A stretch of DNA of 64,000 bases from Lachnospiraceae bacterium (GCA_022793375.1 JAAWCS010000007.1:1-64000); one strand, 5' to 3'; positions 7,558 to 17,286 are shown, counted from the stretch's first letter. Made by a program: numbers and translations. Notes: generated by a model from the sequence alone, not told the origin.

Positions 7558-10095
7558 ATGAAAAAAATCTTGACCTGGAAAAGAATTATCCTGGCTTTGC
7601 TTGTGGCAGTTATCGCAGTAGGCATTACCGTATGGCGTTCGCATCTGCCCTCGACGGAGGATGAGGATACCGTATATATGAGACAGGCTTATGCGATGAA
7701 AGCGCTTGCCAGCCTGCTTACGGACACAGCCAAACTCCCGGAAGATAAAGAACTGGCGTCTGTAGAAGAAAATGCGCCCTGGTATGAGCCATACGCGCAG
7801 TATCTGTACAGCCGCGGTTATTGGGAGGAAGCGGTTCACACAGAGCCGGCCAACACGCCCTCCGGCACGGAAGGGACAGGGCAGGAAAGCGGCTCGGCCG
7901 CAGCCGGGGGCCAGTCGGAAAGCAGGCCAATATCGGCGGACTCAGACCAGACCTCAGGCCAGACCAACGCGGCCAACTCAGGCCATACCGACGTATCCGC
8001 TTCAGGCCAGGAGACGGTCCCGGCCGCCCTTGACTTAACCTGGGAGCTTTTAACCTGGGGCCAGGTACGCCGGATTGCAGAGGAGCTTTCCCGGGACGGC
8101 CGACTGGATGGGCGGCCGCTTTTGACAGGGGAGGCGGCCACAGGCGAATGGGACGAGAAATTTGTCTCCGAAGAGGACTGGTGGGATTTTTTTGAGGTTG
8201 TGGTAGAAGCGCTGAAATGTGAGCACTATCAGATTATCGAGCTGACGATATACGGTACGGACAAGACTGTGGATATTACGGCCGGCCGTATGGCGACCAG
8301 CGAAGGGCGCATCCGCTACAGCGGCTTTGAGATGGAAGATTACATAGATAAGAGCGTGGAGGTTCGTCTGCTGGGCAGTGAACTGTTGGAAGTGCTGAAC
8401 GTTACCTCTACGACGGTTACCTATGAAAATGTGTGGCTTTTAGGCAGCACACCGGACGGCGTATCCGTTTTCATGGAGGGATTTAGCAGGGAATTCCCGG
8501 TGCAGGCCTTAGAAGGAGATTATCAGGATGTGCTGGGAGACTTGACGCTGGAACAGGGACAACTGACCAAGATATCGGTAAAGCGGGAGCGGATCGCCGG
8601 CAAAGTATTGGCAGTGACTTCCGATTATATTGAAATTCAGGGATACGGGAAAGTTCCGCTGGCAGAGGCGGCCCGCGTCTACAAAATCTTTGACGAAGTG
8701 GAGCTGAAACGTCTGGCGGATATTGTGGTCGGCTACAGCGTCCATGAGTTTATTGTGGCGGACGGCCAGATTTGCGGCGCGCTGGCCCTTGACAACATCG
8801 AGGTGGAAAATATTCGCGTACTGATCTCCAACAATGGATTTGAAGGAAGCGGCCATGCGCAGGTATCGCTGGTCTGCGACGGCCCAATGCGGATTACGAT
8901 TGACAATCAGACCACGGAGTGGGCGGCCGGAAGCGAATTTACCGTAACACCGGAGAGCGCCGAGCTGACCAAGGGCCGTATCCTGGTGGAGGCGGAGGAA
9001 GAAATCCGCATCACTTCGCTGGAGAGAAGCTATGGCGTGCCAAGTTATCGGGGCAGTCTGGAACTGGATTTGGCAGACGGCAAAATACTGGTGGTAAACG
9101 AGGTGGGGCTTGAGGACTACCTCTGCCGCGTCGTGCCCAGTGAGATGCCGGCCGGCCACGGGCTGGAGGCCTTGAAAGCCCAGGCGGTCTGCGCCAGGAG
9201 TTATGCCTACAACCAGATTCGTGCCAATGCCTGCCGCAGCCAGGGCGCTCATGTGGACGATACGACGAAATATCAGGTATATAATAACTCCGACCTCAAG
9301 GAGGTCTGCACGCAGGCGGTCATGGAGACGGCCGGCCGGGTGCTGTCCTATGGCGGGGAAGTGATTACGGCCTACTATTCCTCCACGACCTGCGGCAGTT
9401 CTACCGATACGGAGATCTGGGGCAGTACGACGGAGGAATACCCGTATTTGATCGGCCGGATGCTCTCCTTGTCCGAAGAACAGCCGGACCTGCGGGATGA
9501 GGAGACATTCCGGGCTTTCATTAAAAATCCGGATTACGAGACATTCGATACGGAGTTTGCCTGGTATCGGTGGAATTTGTACGCCGATTTGACAACTCTG
9601 TCCAATGCGGTCAACGCATCGTTGGCGAGACTGGGAGAAGAGGGGAGCCCTTACGTTTTGGTGCTGAATGAGGAAGGGGAGTTTGCGCAGCAGCCGATTT
9701 CCGGCCTGGGGGCAGTGACCTCGATGACCGTGACGGCCCGCGGCGCCGGCGGTATTGTATCCGAAATGCGCATTGAAGGGACGGAAGCGACGATCCTTTT
9801 GCTGCGCCAGGGGAATGTTCGCTCCTACTTAGGCAGCCGGGACTATGTCATTGCCAAAAAGGACGGCTCCACCGTGGACGGGATGGCGTCGATCCCCAGC
9901 GCCTTTATCTGCCTGGAGGAGGTGCGGGAGGGAGAAAACCTAACCGGTTACCAGATCTACGGCGGCGGCTATGGGCACGGCGTCGGCATGAGCCAGAACG
10001 GGGCCAAGACAATGGCTGCCCAGGGGATGGACTGTGCGGCGATCCTGCAGTTCTTTTATCCGGGAACCGACCTGAAAAGCATTTACGAGGACTGA
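7558..10095 (+). CDS. Membrane-anchored SpoIID/LytB-domain protein
   Basis: An 845-residue protein with one N-terminal membrane segment (about residues 8-27, IILALLVAVIAVGITVW), a Ser/Thr/Gly/Gln-rich linker (~90-160), a long middle region of unrecognised beta-rich sequence, and a C-terminal SpoIID domain. SpoIID motifs include VGLEDYLCRVVPSEMPAG, LKAQAVCARSYAYNQ, YYSSTTCGSSTDTEIW and GGGYGHGVGMSQNGAKTMA. SpoIID proteins are peptidoglycan lytic transglycosylases acting outside the membrane, classically during spore engulfment. This one is much longer than SpoIID (about 340 residues), so it may instead be a vegetative or sporulation paralogue with extra binding modules. The ATG at 7558 has AAAGGA upstream; the farther TTG at 7495 has no support. 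It is a single gene with no clear terminator before the convergent AraC gene. Confidence 0.85.
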   Translation: MKKILTWKRIILALLVAVIAVGITVWRSHLPSTEDEDTVYMRQAYAMKALASLLTDTAKLPEDKELASVEENAPWYEPYAQYLYSRGYWEEAVHTEPANTPSGTEGTGQESGSAAAGGQSESRPISADSDQTSGQTNAANSGHTDVSASGQETVPAALDLTWELLTWGQVRRIAEELSRDGRLDGRPLLTGEAATGEWDEKFVSEEDWWDFFEVVVEALKCEHYQIIELTIYGTDKTVDITAGRMATSEGRIRYSGFEMEDYIDKSVEVRLLGSELLEVLNVTSTTVTYENVWLLGSTPDGVSVFMEGFSREFPVQALEGDYQDVLGDLTLEQGQLTKISVKRERIAGKVLAVTSDYIEIQGYGKVPLAEAARVYKIFDEVELKRLADIVVGYSVHEFIVADGQICGALALDNIEVENIRVLISNNGFEGSGHAQVSLVCDGPMRITIDNQTTEWAAGSEFTVTPESAELTKGRILVEAEEEIRITSLERSYGVPSYRGSLELDLADGKILVVNEVGLEDYLCRVVPSEMPAGHGLEALKAQAVCARSYAYNQIRANACRSQGAHVDDTTKYQVYNNSDLKEVCTQAVMETAGRVLSYGGEVITAYYSSTTCGSSTDTEIWGSTTEEYPYLIGRMLSLSEEQPDLRDEETFRAFIKNPDYETFDTEFAWYRWNLYADLTTLSNAVNASLARLGEEGSPYVLVLNEEGEFAQQPISGLGAVTSMTVTARGAGGIVSEMRIEGTEATILLLRQGNVRSYLGSRDYVIAKKDGSTVDGMASIPSAFICLEEVREGENLTGYQIYGGGYGHGVGMSQNGAKTMAAQGMDCAAILQFFYPGTDLKSIYED

Positions 10096-10124
10096 ACGAA
10101 GATGCATGACAGGCCCCGCATCCG

Positions 10125-11006
10125 TCATGGCCGATGCGCCCAATGGCGGCGGTACAGAGACGGGGAGGTGCCCTCGGATTTTTTGAAAACCTTGTTGAAA
10201 TAGCTGGTATCTGTCACACCGCAGGCAGCGGCAATGGCTTCAATGCTCTTGTTGCTGAAACGCAAAAGTTCCTTGGCGTAGGTGATCCGCTGTGCGAGAA
10301 TATAATTGCCGAGCGTCATGCCGTAGGCACGCTTAAATTCGCGCGCCAGGTGGAACTTGCTCACAAAGAACTGCCGGCTCAGGTCATCGAGCGACAAACG
10401 ATTCTGGAAATGGCTGTCAATATAGTCCTTGACGGCCTGGATTTTACCGGCCAGGCGGTCAAAGGGCGCGGCTTCGTTTTGCCGGGGGACGGTGAAGCAG
10501 AGTGTCAAAACGTCCGTAATCAATTTGGAACACAGAAATTCCGAAGTCTGATCCGTATCGGCAGCGGCATCCAGAAGCTGCAGGAGGGGCGTTGAAAAAA
10601 GAGAACTTTCTTGGGCATGGAAGATGCCGGAGGGTATATTTTTGATAAAACAGGAATAATAAGAACGGGCTGCGGGACCGTTAAAGTGGATCCACATTAA
10701 CTCCCAAGGCTCGTTTTCGCTGCTTAAATGGGAATAAGGGCGGTGGCAGTCAATCAGTGCGCAGTCGCCGCCGGACAGCGTATAGGAACGGTCTTGATGG
10801 GTGATCTGACCGCGGCCGGACAGCACTAATATAAATAGGAAGGAATCCAGTCCCTTTCGGCTGCATAGATGGCTTTGAATGCTCTGCAGCGTGCCTGCTT
10901 CCTGTACGTAGAATAAGGTACTGCGGGCAAAGGCGCTGGGAGTATGGAGCTGACGCCTGGATTCACAGACGCCGCTGGAAGAGAAGGATTGAAATTCTAC
11001 GGCCAT
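10125..11006 (-). CDS. AraC-family transcriptional regulator
   Basis: A 293-residue regulator with an N-terminal cupin-like effector-binding half and a C-terminal double helix-turn-helix (about residues 190-290). Typical AraC signatures are SRQFFVSKFHLAREFKRAYG, YILAQRITYAKELL and IAAACGVTDTSYFNKVFKK. The chosen ATG (complement of 11004-11006) has AGGAGGT six bases upstream on the minus strand, which is decisive over earlier in-frame ATGs. The protein is encoded divergently from gmd with a 179-bp shared intergenic region, so it is a candidate regulator of the GDP-fucose operon. Sugar sensing is inferred from the cupin half and the context; the effector is unknown. Confidence 0.9.
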   Translation of the reverse strand: MAVEFQSFSSSGVCESRRQLHTPSAFARSTLFYVQEAGTLQSIQSHLCSRKGLDSFLFILVLSGRGQITHQDRSYTLSGGDCALIDCHRPYSHLSSENEPWELMWIHFNGPAARSYYSCFIKNIPSGIFHAQESSLFSTPLLQLLDAAADTDQTSEFLCSKLITDVLTLCFTVPRQNEAAPFDRLAGKIQAVKDYIDSHFQNRLSLDDLSRQFFVSKFHLAREFKRAYGMTLGNYILAQRITYAKELLRFSNKSIEAIAAACGVTDTSYFNKVFKKSEGTSPSLYRRHWAHRP

Positions 11007-11072
11007 AAAAACCTCCTGCATGTGCACGAAAATGGGCAGCAATATTTTACTGTTTGTAAGCAAGTTTGCCCG

Positions 11073-11101
11073 TTGTCAAATGCATTATACTACGATATAC
11101 T
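11073..11101 (+). promoter_or_regulatory. Promoter of the GDP-fucose operon
   Basis: -35 TTGTCA (11073-11078), 17-nt spacer, -10 TATACT (11096-11101). The predicted start is near 11108, giving a leader of about 78 nt. Confidence 0.65.
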
Positions 11102-11130
11102 GGCACATGGAAGTTTTTTTGCAAAGTTCT

Positions 11131-11147
11131 GTAAAAAAATATTTTAC
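11131..11147. promoter_or_regulatory. Palindrome in the gmd leader, possible operator
   Basis: GTAAAA-N5-TTTTAC dyad between the promoter and the gmd start. Its right part, AATATTTTAC (11139-11148), is repeated exactly at 11041-11050 on the AraC side of the promoter. This arrangement could bind a regulator at two sites about 98 bp apart; no binding is shown. Confidence 0.35.
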
Positions 11148-11185
11148 CTTTTTTAACAAAGGAATATAGGAAAGCGAGAAAAAAT

Positions 11186-12244
11186 ATGGAAAAAGTTGCG
11201 TTGATTACAGGCATCACCGGACAGGACGGCTCTTATTTAACCGAGCTTTTGCTGGATAAGGGCTATGAGGTGCATGGGATTATCCGCCGTCACAGTACGG
11301 CGGGGAACGAAGAGCGGATTGCGCATCTGGTCAAAAATCCGCGTGTGCACCTGCATTACGGGGATTTGACGGATTCGAGCAATTTAGCGCGTCTCATAGA
11401 GAAGCTGAGACCGGATGAGGTCTATAACCTGGCGGCCCAGTCCCATGTAGGCGTGTCTTTTGAAGTGCCGGAATATACGGCAGAGGCAACCGGAGTGGGT
11501 ACACTGCGGCTTTTGGAGGCCATCAAGGAAAGCGGGATGCCGATTCGCTACTATCAGGCGTCTACGTCGGAACTGTTTGGCGGCATTCCGGAGACAGCGC
11601 CGCAGAGCGAGACAACCCCGTTCTATCCCAAAAGCCCTTACGGCGTGGCAAAGCTGTATTCCTACTGGATTACCGTCAATTATCGGGAGTCCTACGATTT
11701 GTTTGCCTGCAACGGCATTTTGTTTAACCATGAATCGCCCCGCCGCGGCGAAAATTTTGTAACCCGCAAGATTACGCTGGCGGTAGCCAATATTTTGGCC
11801 GGCAAGCAGGAAAAACTGTCGCTCGGCAATATGGACGCCAAGCGCGACTGGGGCTTTGCCGGAGACTATGTAGAAGGGATGTGGCGGATGCTGCAGCAGG
11901 ACAAGCCCGGCGATTATGTGCTGGCGACAAACCAGACTCATACGGTGCGCGAGTTTGTAGCCATGGCCTTTAAGGAAGTGGGAATCGCGATCCGCTTTGA
12001 GGGACAGGGCCTGGAAGAAAAGGGATACGACGCCCGCACGGGCCGGCTGCTGGTGGATGTGTCGCCGGAATTTTTCCGCCCGGCGGAAGTGGAATTTTTG
12101 TGGGGCGACTGCACAAAAGCGGAGACCGAACTCAACTGGAAGCGCAAGACGGATTTCGAGGGCTTGGTGAGCATGATGGTGAATTCGGATGTCCTGCATA
12201 TCACAGGAAAATCGAGCGAGGACTGGCGGTACGCGCATCTATAA
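11186..12244 (+). CDS. gmd: GDP-mannose 4,6-dehydratase
   Basis: A 352-residue extended short-chain dehydrogenase that converts GDP-D-mannose to GDP-4-keto-6-deoxy-D-mannose, the first step toward GDP-L-fucose. The cofactor loop [10 protein letters not shown] starts at residue 9. The active site comprises S126-T127-S128-E129 and the Y152-x3-K156 pair. The segment [18 protein letters not shown] is diagnostic of Gmd. Length fits the family. The ATG at 11186 is preceded by AGGAAAGCGAG. It heads a five-gene operon with fcl, manC and a hexose-phosphate mutase, which together give a complete route from mannose-6-phosphate to GDP-fucose for surface glycans. Confidence 0.97.
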   Translation: MEKVALITGITGQDGSYLTELLLDKGYEVHGIIRRHSTAGNEERIAHLVKNPRVHLHYGDLTDSSNLARLIEKLRPDEVYNLAAQSHVGVSFEVPEYTAEATGVGTLRLLEAIKESGMPIRYYQASTSELFGGIPETAPQSETTPFYPKSPYGVAKLYSYWITVNYRESYDLFACNGILFNHESPRRGENFVTRKITLAVANILAGKQEKLSLGNMDAKRDWGFAGDYVEGMWRMLQQDKPGDYVLATNQTHTVREFVAMAFKEVGIAIRFEGQGLEEKGYDARTGRLLVDVSPEFFRPAEVEFLWGDCTKAETELNWKRKTDFEGLVSMMVNSDVLHITGKSSEDWRYAHL

Positions 12245-12340
12245 AGTATCGTAAAAGTGTCTCGTTAAAGCCTGAAAACACAGGCAGACAGCGGAAGTAC
12301 TACAAGAGTATCCCGTTATATCATGAAAACACGGACAATT
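12243..12340 (+). repeat. Tandem pair of ~46-nt short repeats between gmd and the RmlD-like gene
   Basis: Units 12243-12290 and 12295-12340 are diverged copies with a ~52-nt period. Each has a GTATC/GTAC start, a CTCGTTA or CCCGTTA middle and a TGAAAACAC end. Related single copies lie at 49606-49650 and 50092-50140, where the start can fold as ATACC-GCAAG-GGTAT. All copies sit in leaders shortly upstream of a start codon. Confidence 0.5.
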
Positions 12341-12364
12341 CAAGGAAAGGAGAACAGACATAAA

Positions 12365-13282
12365 ATGAAAATATTGATTACCGGCTGCCGAGGACAGCTG
12401 GGGACGGAAATTATAAAACAGCTGCATACCGGCAGCAGTGAACTGGGGCCGATTCCGGAGCAGCTGCAAAAAGCAAAGGTGATATCCGTAGACCTTCCCG
12501 ATGTGGACATCTCCCGGCTGCAGCCGACGCTTTCTTATATAGAAGAAATTCATCCGGATGTAGTGATTAACTGCGCCGCCTTTACAAATGTGGACGGCTG
12601 TGAAACCAACCATGACGTAGCTTTTGCCGCCAATGCGCTGGGGCCGCGCAATCTGGCGATGGCCTGCGAGCGCATCGGCGCCAAGCTGGTGCACGTTTCG
12701 ACGGACTATGTGTTCAGCGGTCAGGAAAACGGCGGGATTGCGCTTGATGAAGCAGAGAGCCCGAACCCGATCAGCGCCTACGGCACGACGAAACGGCAGG
12801 GAGAACTCTATGTGGAGCAGTTCTGCCACCGGGCGTTCATTGTGCGCACGGCCTGGCTGTACAGTTATTACGGCAAAAATTTTGTAAAAACGATGGTAGG
12901 CGCCGGCCGCAAATTCGGCAGGCTGGAGGTCGTAAACGATCAGCTGGGCAACCCGACGAACGCCGTGGACCTGGCCCATGTGCTTTTGCAGCTGGCCGTC
13001 ACGGAGGAGTACGGCGTGTACCATTGCACTGGGGAGGGGATCTGCTCCTGGTATGAGTTTGCGGCGGCGATTATAGCCGAGGGGAAGATTCCGGCATCCG
13101 TATCGCCCTGCACCAGCGCCGAGTATAAGCAAAAACACCCCGAAGCCGCTGAGCGGCCGGCCTGGAGCGCCCTGGACAACCGGATGCTGCGCTGTACGAT
13201 CGGCAATCCGGTGCGTCCCTGGCAGGAGGCGCTGCATGAATTTTTCTGTCACTGGGACGGGGAAAACGGCATAAAAGCCTAG
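12365..13282 (+). CDS. RmlD-like NDP-sugar (dTDP-4-dehydrorhamnose-type) reductase
   Basis: A 305-residue short-chain dehydrogenase of the RmlD group, which reduces 4-keto-6-deoxy sugar nucleotides with NAD(P)H. It shows the Rossmann loop TGCRGQLG at residues 6-13, the family motif STDYVFSG at 112-119 and the catalytic Y139-x3-K143. RmlD normally makes dTDP-L-rhamnose, but no rmlA, rmlB or rmlC is present and the gene is embedded in a GDP-fucose operon. It could therefore act on the Gmd product (for example as a GDP-4-keto-6-deoxymannose reductase giving GDP-rhamnose) or serve a dTDP pathway encoded elsewhere. The ATG at 12365 has AAGGAG 12 nt upstream; an earlier in-frame ATG at 12323 lies in the repeat leader. 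Confidence 0.88.
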   Translation: MKILITGCRGQLGTEIIKQLHTGSSELGPIPEQLQKAKVISVDLPDVDISRLQPTLSYIEEIHPDVVINCAAFTNVDGCETNHDVAFAANALGPRNLAMACERIGAKLVHVSTDYVFSGQENGGIALDEAESPNPISAYGTTKRQGELYVEQFCHRAFIVRTAWLYSYYGKNFVKTMVGAGRKFGRLEVVNDQLGNPTNAVDLAHVLLQLAVTEEYGVYHCTGEGICSWYEFAAAIIAEGKIPASVSPCTSAEYKQKHPEAAERPAWSALDNRMLRCTIGNPVRPWQEALHEFFCHWDGENGIKA

Positions 13283-13297
13283 GAGGAGATACGCAAG

Positions 13298-14239
13298 ATG
13301 GAGAAAGAAGCAAAAATATACGTGGCCGGCCACCGGGGGATGGTAGGTTCGGCGATTGTGCGGGCCCTGGAAAAGGGAGGATATCATAACATTGTGACCC
13401 GCACGCACCGGGAGTTAAACCTGTGCCGCCAAGACGAGGTAGAAGCATTTTTTGCGGCCGAAAAACCGGATTATGTGTTTTTGGCGGCCGCCAAAGTGGG
13501 CGGGATCGTGGCAAATTCCGAGGCGCTGGCCGATTTTATGTACGATAACATTATCCTGGAGATGAACGTGATTCATTCGGCCTGGCAGAACGGATGCCGC
13601 AAACTGCTGTTTCTGGGGTCCTCCTGCATCTACCCGCGCATGGCGCCGCAGCCGATGCCGGAGAGCTGCCTTTTGACCTCGGAACTGGAAAAGACGAACG
13701 AAGCCTATGCGCTGGCTAAAATTTCCGGTCTGAAGTACTGCGAGTTTTTGAATCGGCAGTATGGAACGGATTATATTTCGGCGATGCCGACCAACCTGTA
13801 CGGGCCGAATGACAATTATCATCCGACGCACAGCCATGTGCTGCCGGCGCTGATCCGCCGCTTCCATGAAGCGAAGGAGCAGGGGCTTAGCGAGGTGACC
13901 TGCTGGGGGACGGGAGCGCCGCTGCGGGAATTTCTGTATGTGGACGATTTGGCCGATGCCTGCCTGTTTTTGATGAATCATTATTCCGGCAATGAAACGG
14001 TCAACGTCGGCACCGGCAAGGAGCTGACGATTAAAGAACTGACCGAGCTGGTGGCCGAGGTTGTGGGCTATCAGGGAGCGATCCTTTGGGACCCTTCCCG
14101 CCCGGACGGGACGCCGCGCAAGCTTTTGGATGTCAGCAAGCTGGAGAAGCTCGGCTGGAAATACCGCACGGAACTAAGAGACGGCATTCGTCTGGCCTAT
14201 GAAGATTTTCAAAACAACCCAATGCGGGCCGAGCGCTGA
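13298..14239 (+). CDS. fcl: GDP-L-fucose synthase
   Basis: A 313-residue short-chain dehydrogenase with epimerase/reductase activity that turns the Gmd product GDP-4-keto-6-deoxymannose into GDP-L-fucose. It has the cofactor loop [10 protein letters not shown] (residues 11-20), catalytic residues around S108/S109 (LGSSCIYP) and the Y137-x3-K141 pair (YALAKISG). The [20 protein letters not shown] segment is typical of this enzyme. The start codon follows AGGAGG. It lies 15 nt after the RmlD-like gene and 10 nt before manC, so it is in the same transcript. Confidence 0.97.
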   Translation: MEKEAKIYVAGHRGMVGSAIVRALEKGGYHNIVTRTHRELNLCRQDEVEAFFAAEKPDYVFLAAAKVGGIVANSEALADFMYDNIILEMNVIHSAWQNGCRKLLFLGSSCIYPRMAPQPMPESCLLTSELEKTNEAYALAKISGLKYCEFLNRQYGTDYISAMPTNLYGPNDNYHPTHSHVLPALIRRFHEAKEQGLSEVTCWGTGAPLREFLYVDDLADACLFLMNHYSGNETVNVGTGKELTIKELTELVAEVVGYQGAILWDPSRPDGTPRKLLDVSKLEKLGWKYRTELRDGIRLAYEDFQNNPMRAER

Positions 14240-14249
14240 GGGAGGGCCT

Positions 14250-15560
14250 ATGAATATCGTTTTATTGTCCGGCGGCTCCGGCAAACGTCTGTGGCCTTTA
14301 TCAAATGAAATCCGCTCCAAGCAGTTTATCAAGCTGTTTAAAAAAGACAGCGGCGGCTATGAGTCCATGGTACAGCGCGTGTACCGGCAGATCCGGGAAG
14401 CAGACGCGCAGGCAACGGTGACGATTGCCACTTCCAAAACCCAGGTGTCGGCGATCCGCAACCAATTGGCCGAGGACGTAGGGATCAGCATAGAACCCTG
14501 CCGCCGTGATACATTTCCGGCGATTGCCCTGGCGACGGCCTATCTGGCGGATGTGGAAAAACTGGGAAAAGACGAGGTGGTGATCGTCTGCCCGGTGGAC
14601 CCGTATGTCGATCATACTTATTTTGAAGCGCTGAAACGACTGGAGGAACTGGCGGGCCGGGGCGAGGCCAATCTGGTGCTGATGGGGATCGAACCTACGT
14701 ATCCGAGTGAGAAATACGGCTATATTATCCCGCAGACAAGCGGCGAAACCAGCCTGGTCAAGACCTTTAAGGAAAAACCGGATGCCGCGACCGCCGAGCG
14801 CTATATTCGGGAGGGAGCGCTCTGGAACGGCGGGGTTTTCGCCTATAAACTGGGATATGTGCTCAAAAAAGCACACGAACTTCTGGATTTTGCGGATTAC
14901 CGGGATCTTTACGCAAAGTATGAGACGCTGAAAAAGATCAGCTTTGACTATGCGGTGGTTGAGAAGGAGCCGCGGATCCAGGTGATGCGTTTCGCGGGAC
15001 AATGGAAGGACCTGGGCACCTGGAACACATTGACCGAAGAGATGAGCGAACCGACGATTGGCCAGGCGCTTCAAAACGATACCTGCAAAGGCGTCAGCAT
15101 CATCAACGAACTGAACCTGCCGGTACTGTGCATGGGCGTCAAAAACCTGATCGTGGCGGCCAGCCCGGAGGGGATTCTTGTATCGGACAAGGAACAATCC
15201 AGTTACATCAAACCCTATGTGGACCGCCTGAACCCGGGCGTTAAATTTGCGGAGAAATCCTGGGGTAATTTTGAGATTTTGGACGAGGAGGAGGAGAGCC
15301 TGACAATCAAGGTAACGCTCAACCCGGGCCATGCGATGAATTATCACAGCCATGAGCACCGCGACGAAGTATGGACGGTGCTCTCCGGGACAGGGCGGGC
15401 CCTTGTAGACGGAGCCGAGCAAAAAATCCATGCGGGCGACGTGGTGCGGATGCCGGCCGGCAGCCGCCACCGGGTGGCCGCCGATACGGAACTTACGTTG
15501 ATCGAGGTGCAGACGGGCCAGATCAACGTACATGACAAGAGGAAGTATGACAATGTCTGA
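14250..15560 (+). CDS. manC: Mannose-1-phosphate guanylyltransferase
   Basis: A 436-residue enzyme that makes GDP-mannose from mannose-1-phosphate and GTP, feeding Gmd. The N-terminal nucleotidyltransferase signature VLLSGGSGKRLWPLSN is at residues 4-19, EKPD near residue 175 binds sugar, and a C-terminal cupin domain (HSHEHRDEVWTVLSGTGRA) is present. This resembles the ManC half of the bifunctional ManC/AlgA type, so phosphomannose isomerase activity of the cupin half is possible but not assured. The ATG at 14250 follows GGGAGGG; an upstream in-frame ATG at 14199 lies inside fcl. The end overlaps the start of the mutase gene. Confidence 0.95.
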   Translation: MNIVLLSGGSGKRLWPLSNEIRSKQFIKLFKKDSGGYESMVQRVYRQIREADAQATVTIATSKTQVSAIRNQLAEDVGISIEPCRRDTFPAIALATAYLADVEKLGKDEVVIVCPVDPYVDHTYFEALKRLEELAGRGEANLVLMGIEPTYPSEKYGYIIPQTSGETSLVKTFKEKPDAATAERYIREGALWNGGVFAYKLGYVLKKAHELLDFADYRDLYAKYETLKKISFDYAVVEKEPRIQVMRFAGQWKDLGTWNTLTEEMSEPTIGQALQNDTCKGVSIINELNLPVLCMGVKNLIVAASPEGILVSDKEQSSYIKPYVDRLNPGVKFAEKSWGNFEILDEEEESLTIKVTLNPGHAMNYHSHEHRDEVWTVLSGTGRALVDGAEQKIHAGDVVRMPAGSRHRVAADTELTLIEVQTGQINVHDKRKYDNV

Positions 15561-17268
15561 GAGACACCTGACGGAATTGAAAAAAATCTATCAACGCTGG
15601 TGCGAGAGGGCCGTAGAGGATAAAGAGGTGGCCGACGAACTGGCGGCCATGGAAAACGATTCCCAGGCCCAGAGAGACGTTTTTGGACAGGAGCTAAGCT
15701 TCGGTACAGGCGGTCTCAGGGGGATTTTGGGCGCCGGAACCAACCGCATGAACCTCTACACGGTTGCGCATGCCTCCCAGGGACTTGCCAATTATATTCG
15801 GAAAAAGCAGGGGAGCGCGAAAATGGCCGTCTGCTATGATTCGCGAATCAAATCCAGGCTCTTTGCCGAGACGGCGGCCGGCGTGTTTGCGGCCAATGGA
15901 CTGGAGGTGTTCCTGTATCCGGAACTGGCGCCGACCCCCTGTTTGTCCTTTGCCGTGCGCTATTTAGGCTGTGCGGCCGGGGTGATGGTGACGGCGTCCC
16001 ACAATCCGGCGAACTACAACGGGTACAAGGTCTATCAGGCGGACGGCGGCCAGATTACCGGCGAGACGGCGGCCGCGATTCTTAAAGAAATCCGGGCGGC
16101 CGATCTGTTTGACGACGTTAAGCGCCTGTCGTATGCCGACGGCTGTTCGGCGGGCAGAATCCACCCGGTCGGCGACGAAGTGACGGCAGCATTTTTAAAA
16201 GAAGTAAAGGCGCAGTCCCTGGCAAAAGACGCGGAACTTGATAAAAATATTTCAATTGTGTATTCGCCGTTAAACGGCACGGGCCGCAAGCCGGTATTGC
16301 AGGTGCTGCGGGAATGCGGTTATTCTTCGGTGACTGTCGTCAAGGAGCAGGAGGAGCCGGACGGGCGTTTTCCGACCTGCCAAAGCCCGAATCCGGAAAT
16401 CCGGGGAGCCATGGAATGCGGGATTTCTTACGCCGAGCGCTGTCGCGCCGACCTGCTGTTAGCAACGGATCCGGACTGCGATCGGGTGGGAATCGCCGTG
16501 CCGGATGAAACAGGGGCCTATGTGCTGTTGTCCGGCAATGAAACCGGTGTTCTTCTGCTGGATTATATCTGCGGCCAGCGGATCCGCCAGGGGAGGATGC
16601 CCGCGGACGCGCTCTGTATCAAGACGATTGTGACAACGGAGCTCGCCAAACAGGTGGCGGCCCGTTACGGCGTGCGCTGTCTGGACGTGCTGACCGGTTT
16701 TAAATACATCGGTGAGCAAATCGGCCGTCTGGAGAAAGCCGGCCGCACGGATTCCTTTTTGTTTGGGCTGGAGGAAAGCTGCGGATATCTGAGCGGCTCC
16801 TATGTGCGGGACAAAGACGGAGTAGGCGCGTCCCTTCTGATCTGCGAGATGTGTGCCTGGTACCGCGGTCAAAAGATCAGTCTGTGGGAGCGGCTGCAGC
16901 AGCTGTATGAAGAATACGGCTATTGTCTGAACACACAGCACTCCTTTATATTTGAAGAAAGCGCCGGCTTTGAGCGGATGAAAGCGCTGATGGCGGGCCT
17001 GCGAAACGGGGAAACGATTTTTAAACAGGCGCCCCCGGTGATCGCCTGCGCGGACTATGAAAAAGGACGCGACGGGCTTCCGGCATCGGATGTGCTGAAA
17101 TATGTGCTGGAGGGCGGAAGCTCGGTGGTCATCCGGCCCTCCGGCACGGAACCGAAACTCAAGGCATATATATCGGTCTGCGGTGCAGACCGGGCGGCGG
17201 CCGCCGAGACGGAGCGGCGGATCGCGGGAGATCTGGAGACGTACATGGCGTCGAAATTGAAACCGTAG
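15547..17268 (+). CDS. Phosphohexomutase (phosphomannomutase/phosphoglucomutase)
   Basis: A ~573-residue alpha-D-phosphohexomutase of the long PgcA-like type. Motifs seen are FGTGGLRG (substrate-side), the phosphoserine loop VTASHNP with the catalytic Ser near residue 151, the Mg-binding TDPDCDRVG near 315, the sugar-binding GLEESCGYL and the phosphate-binding RPSGTEPKLKAY at the end. The family interconverts hexose-6- and hexose-1-phosphates. Position as the last gene after manC suggests it supplies mannose-1-phosphate, although PgcA-type enzymes often prefer glucose. AAGAGG precedes two ATGs (15547 and 15553); either could be the start. It overlaps manC by a few codons. A strong terminator follows. 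Confidence 0.92.
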   Translation: MTMSERHLTELKKIYQRWCERAVEDKEVADELAAMENDSQAQRDVFGQELSFGTGGLRGILGAGTNRMNLYTVAHASQGLANYIRKKQGSAKMAVCYDSRIKSRLFAETAAGVFAANGLEVFLYPELAPTPCLSFAVRYLGCAAGVMVTASHNPANYNGYKVYQADGGQITGETAAAILKEIRAADLFDDVKRLSYADGCSAGRIHPVGDEVTAAFLKEVKAQSLAKDAELDKNISIVYSPLNGTGRKPVLQVLRECGYSSVTVVKEQEEPDGRFPTCQSPNPEIRGAMECGISYAERCRADLLLATDPDCDRVGIAVPDETGAYVLLSGNETGVLLLDYICGQRIRQGRMPADALCIKTIVTTELAKQVAARYGVRCLDVLTGFKYIGEQIGRLEKAGRTDSFLFGLEESCGYLSGSYVRDKDGVGASLLICEMCAWYRGQKISLWERLQQLYEEYGYCLNTQHSFIFEESAGFERMKALMAGLRNGETIFKQAPPVIACADYEKGRDGLPASDVLKYVLEGGSSVVIRPSGTEPKLKAYISVCGADRAAAAETERRIAGDLETYMASKLKP

Positions 17269-17286
17269 ACATACTGCCCCCCAAAA

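Noticed and set aside
12243-12340. Riboswitch (c-di-GMP or similar) in the short leader repeat
   Set aside because: Units are too short and lack the conserved cores of the riboswitch classes I know; the repeat reading is simpler.
11384-13408. Two long antisense frames (284 and 389 codons) across gmd and the RmlD-like gene
   Set aside because: Both lie opposite well-identified enzymes and show no domain or start signal.
14301-15533. 410-codon open frame antisense to manC
   Set aside because: It is a GC-rich shadow of manC with no ribosome-binding site or recognisable domain; manC has full family motifs.
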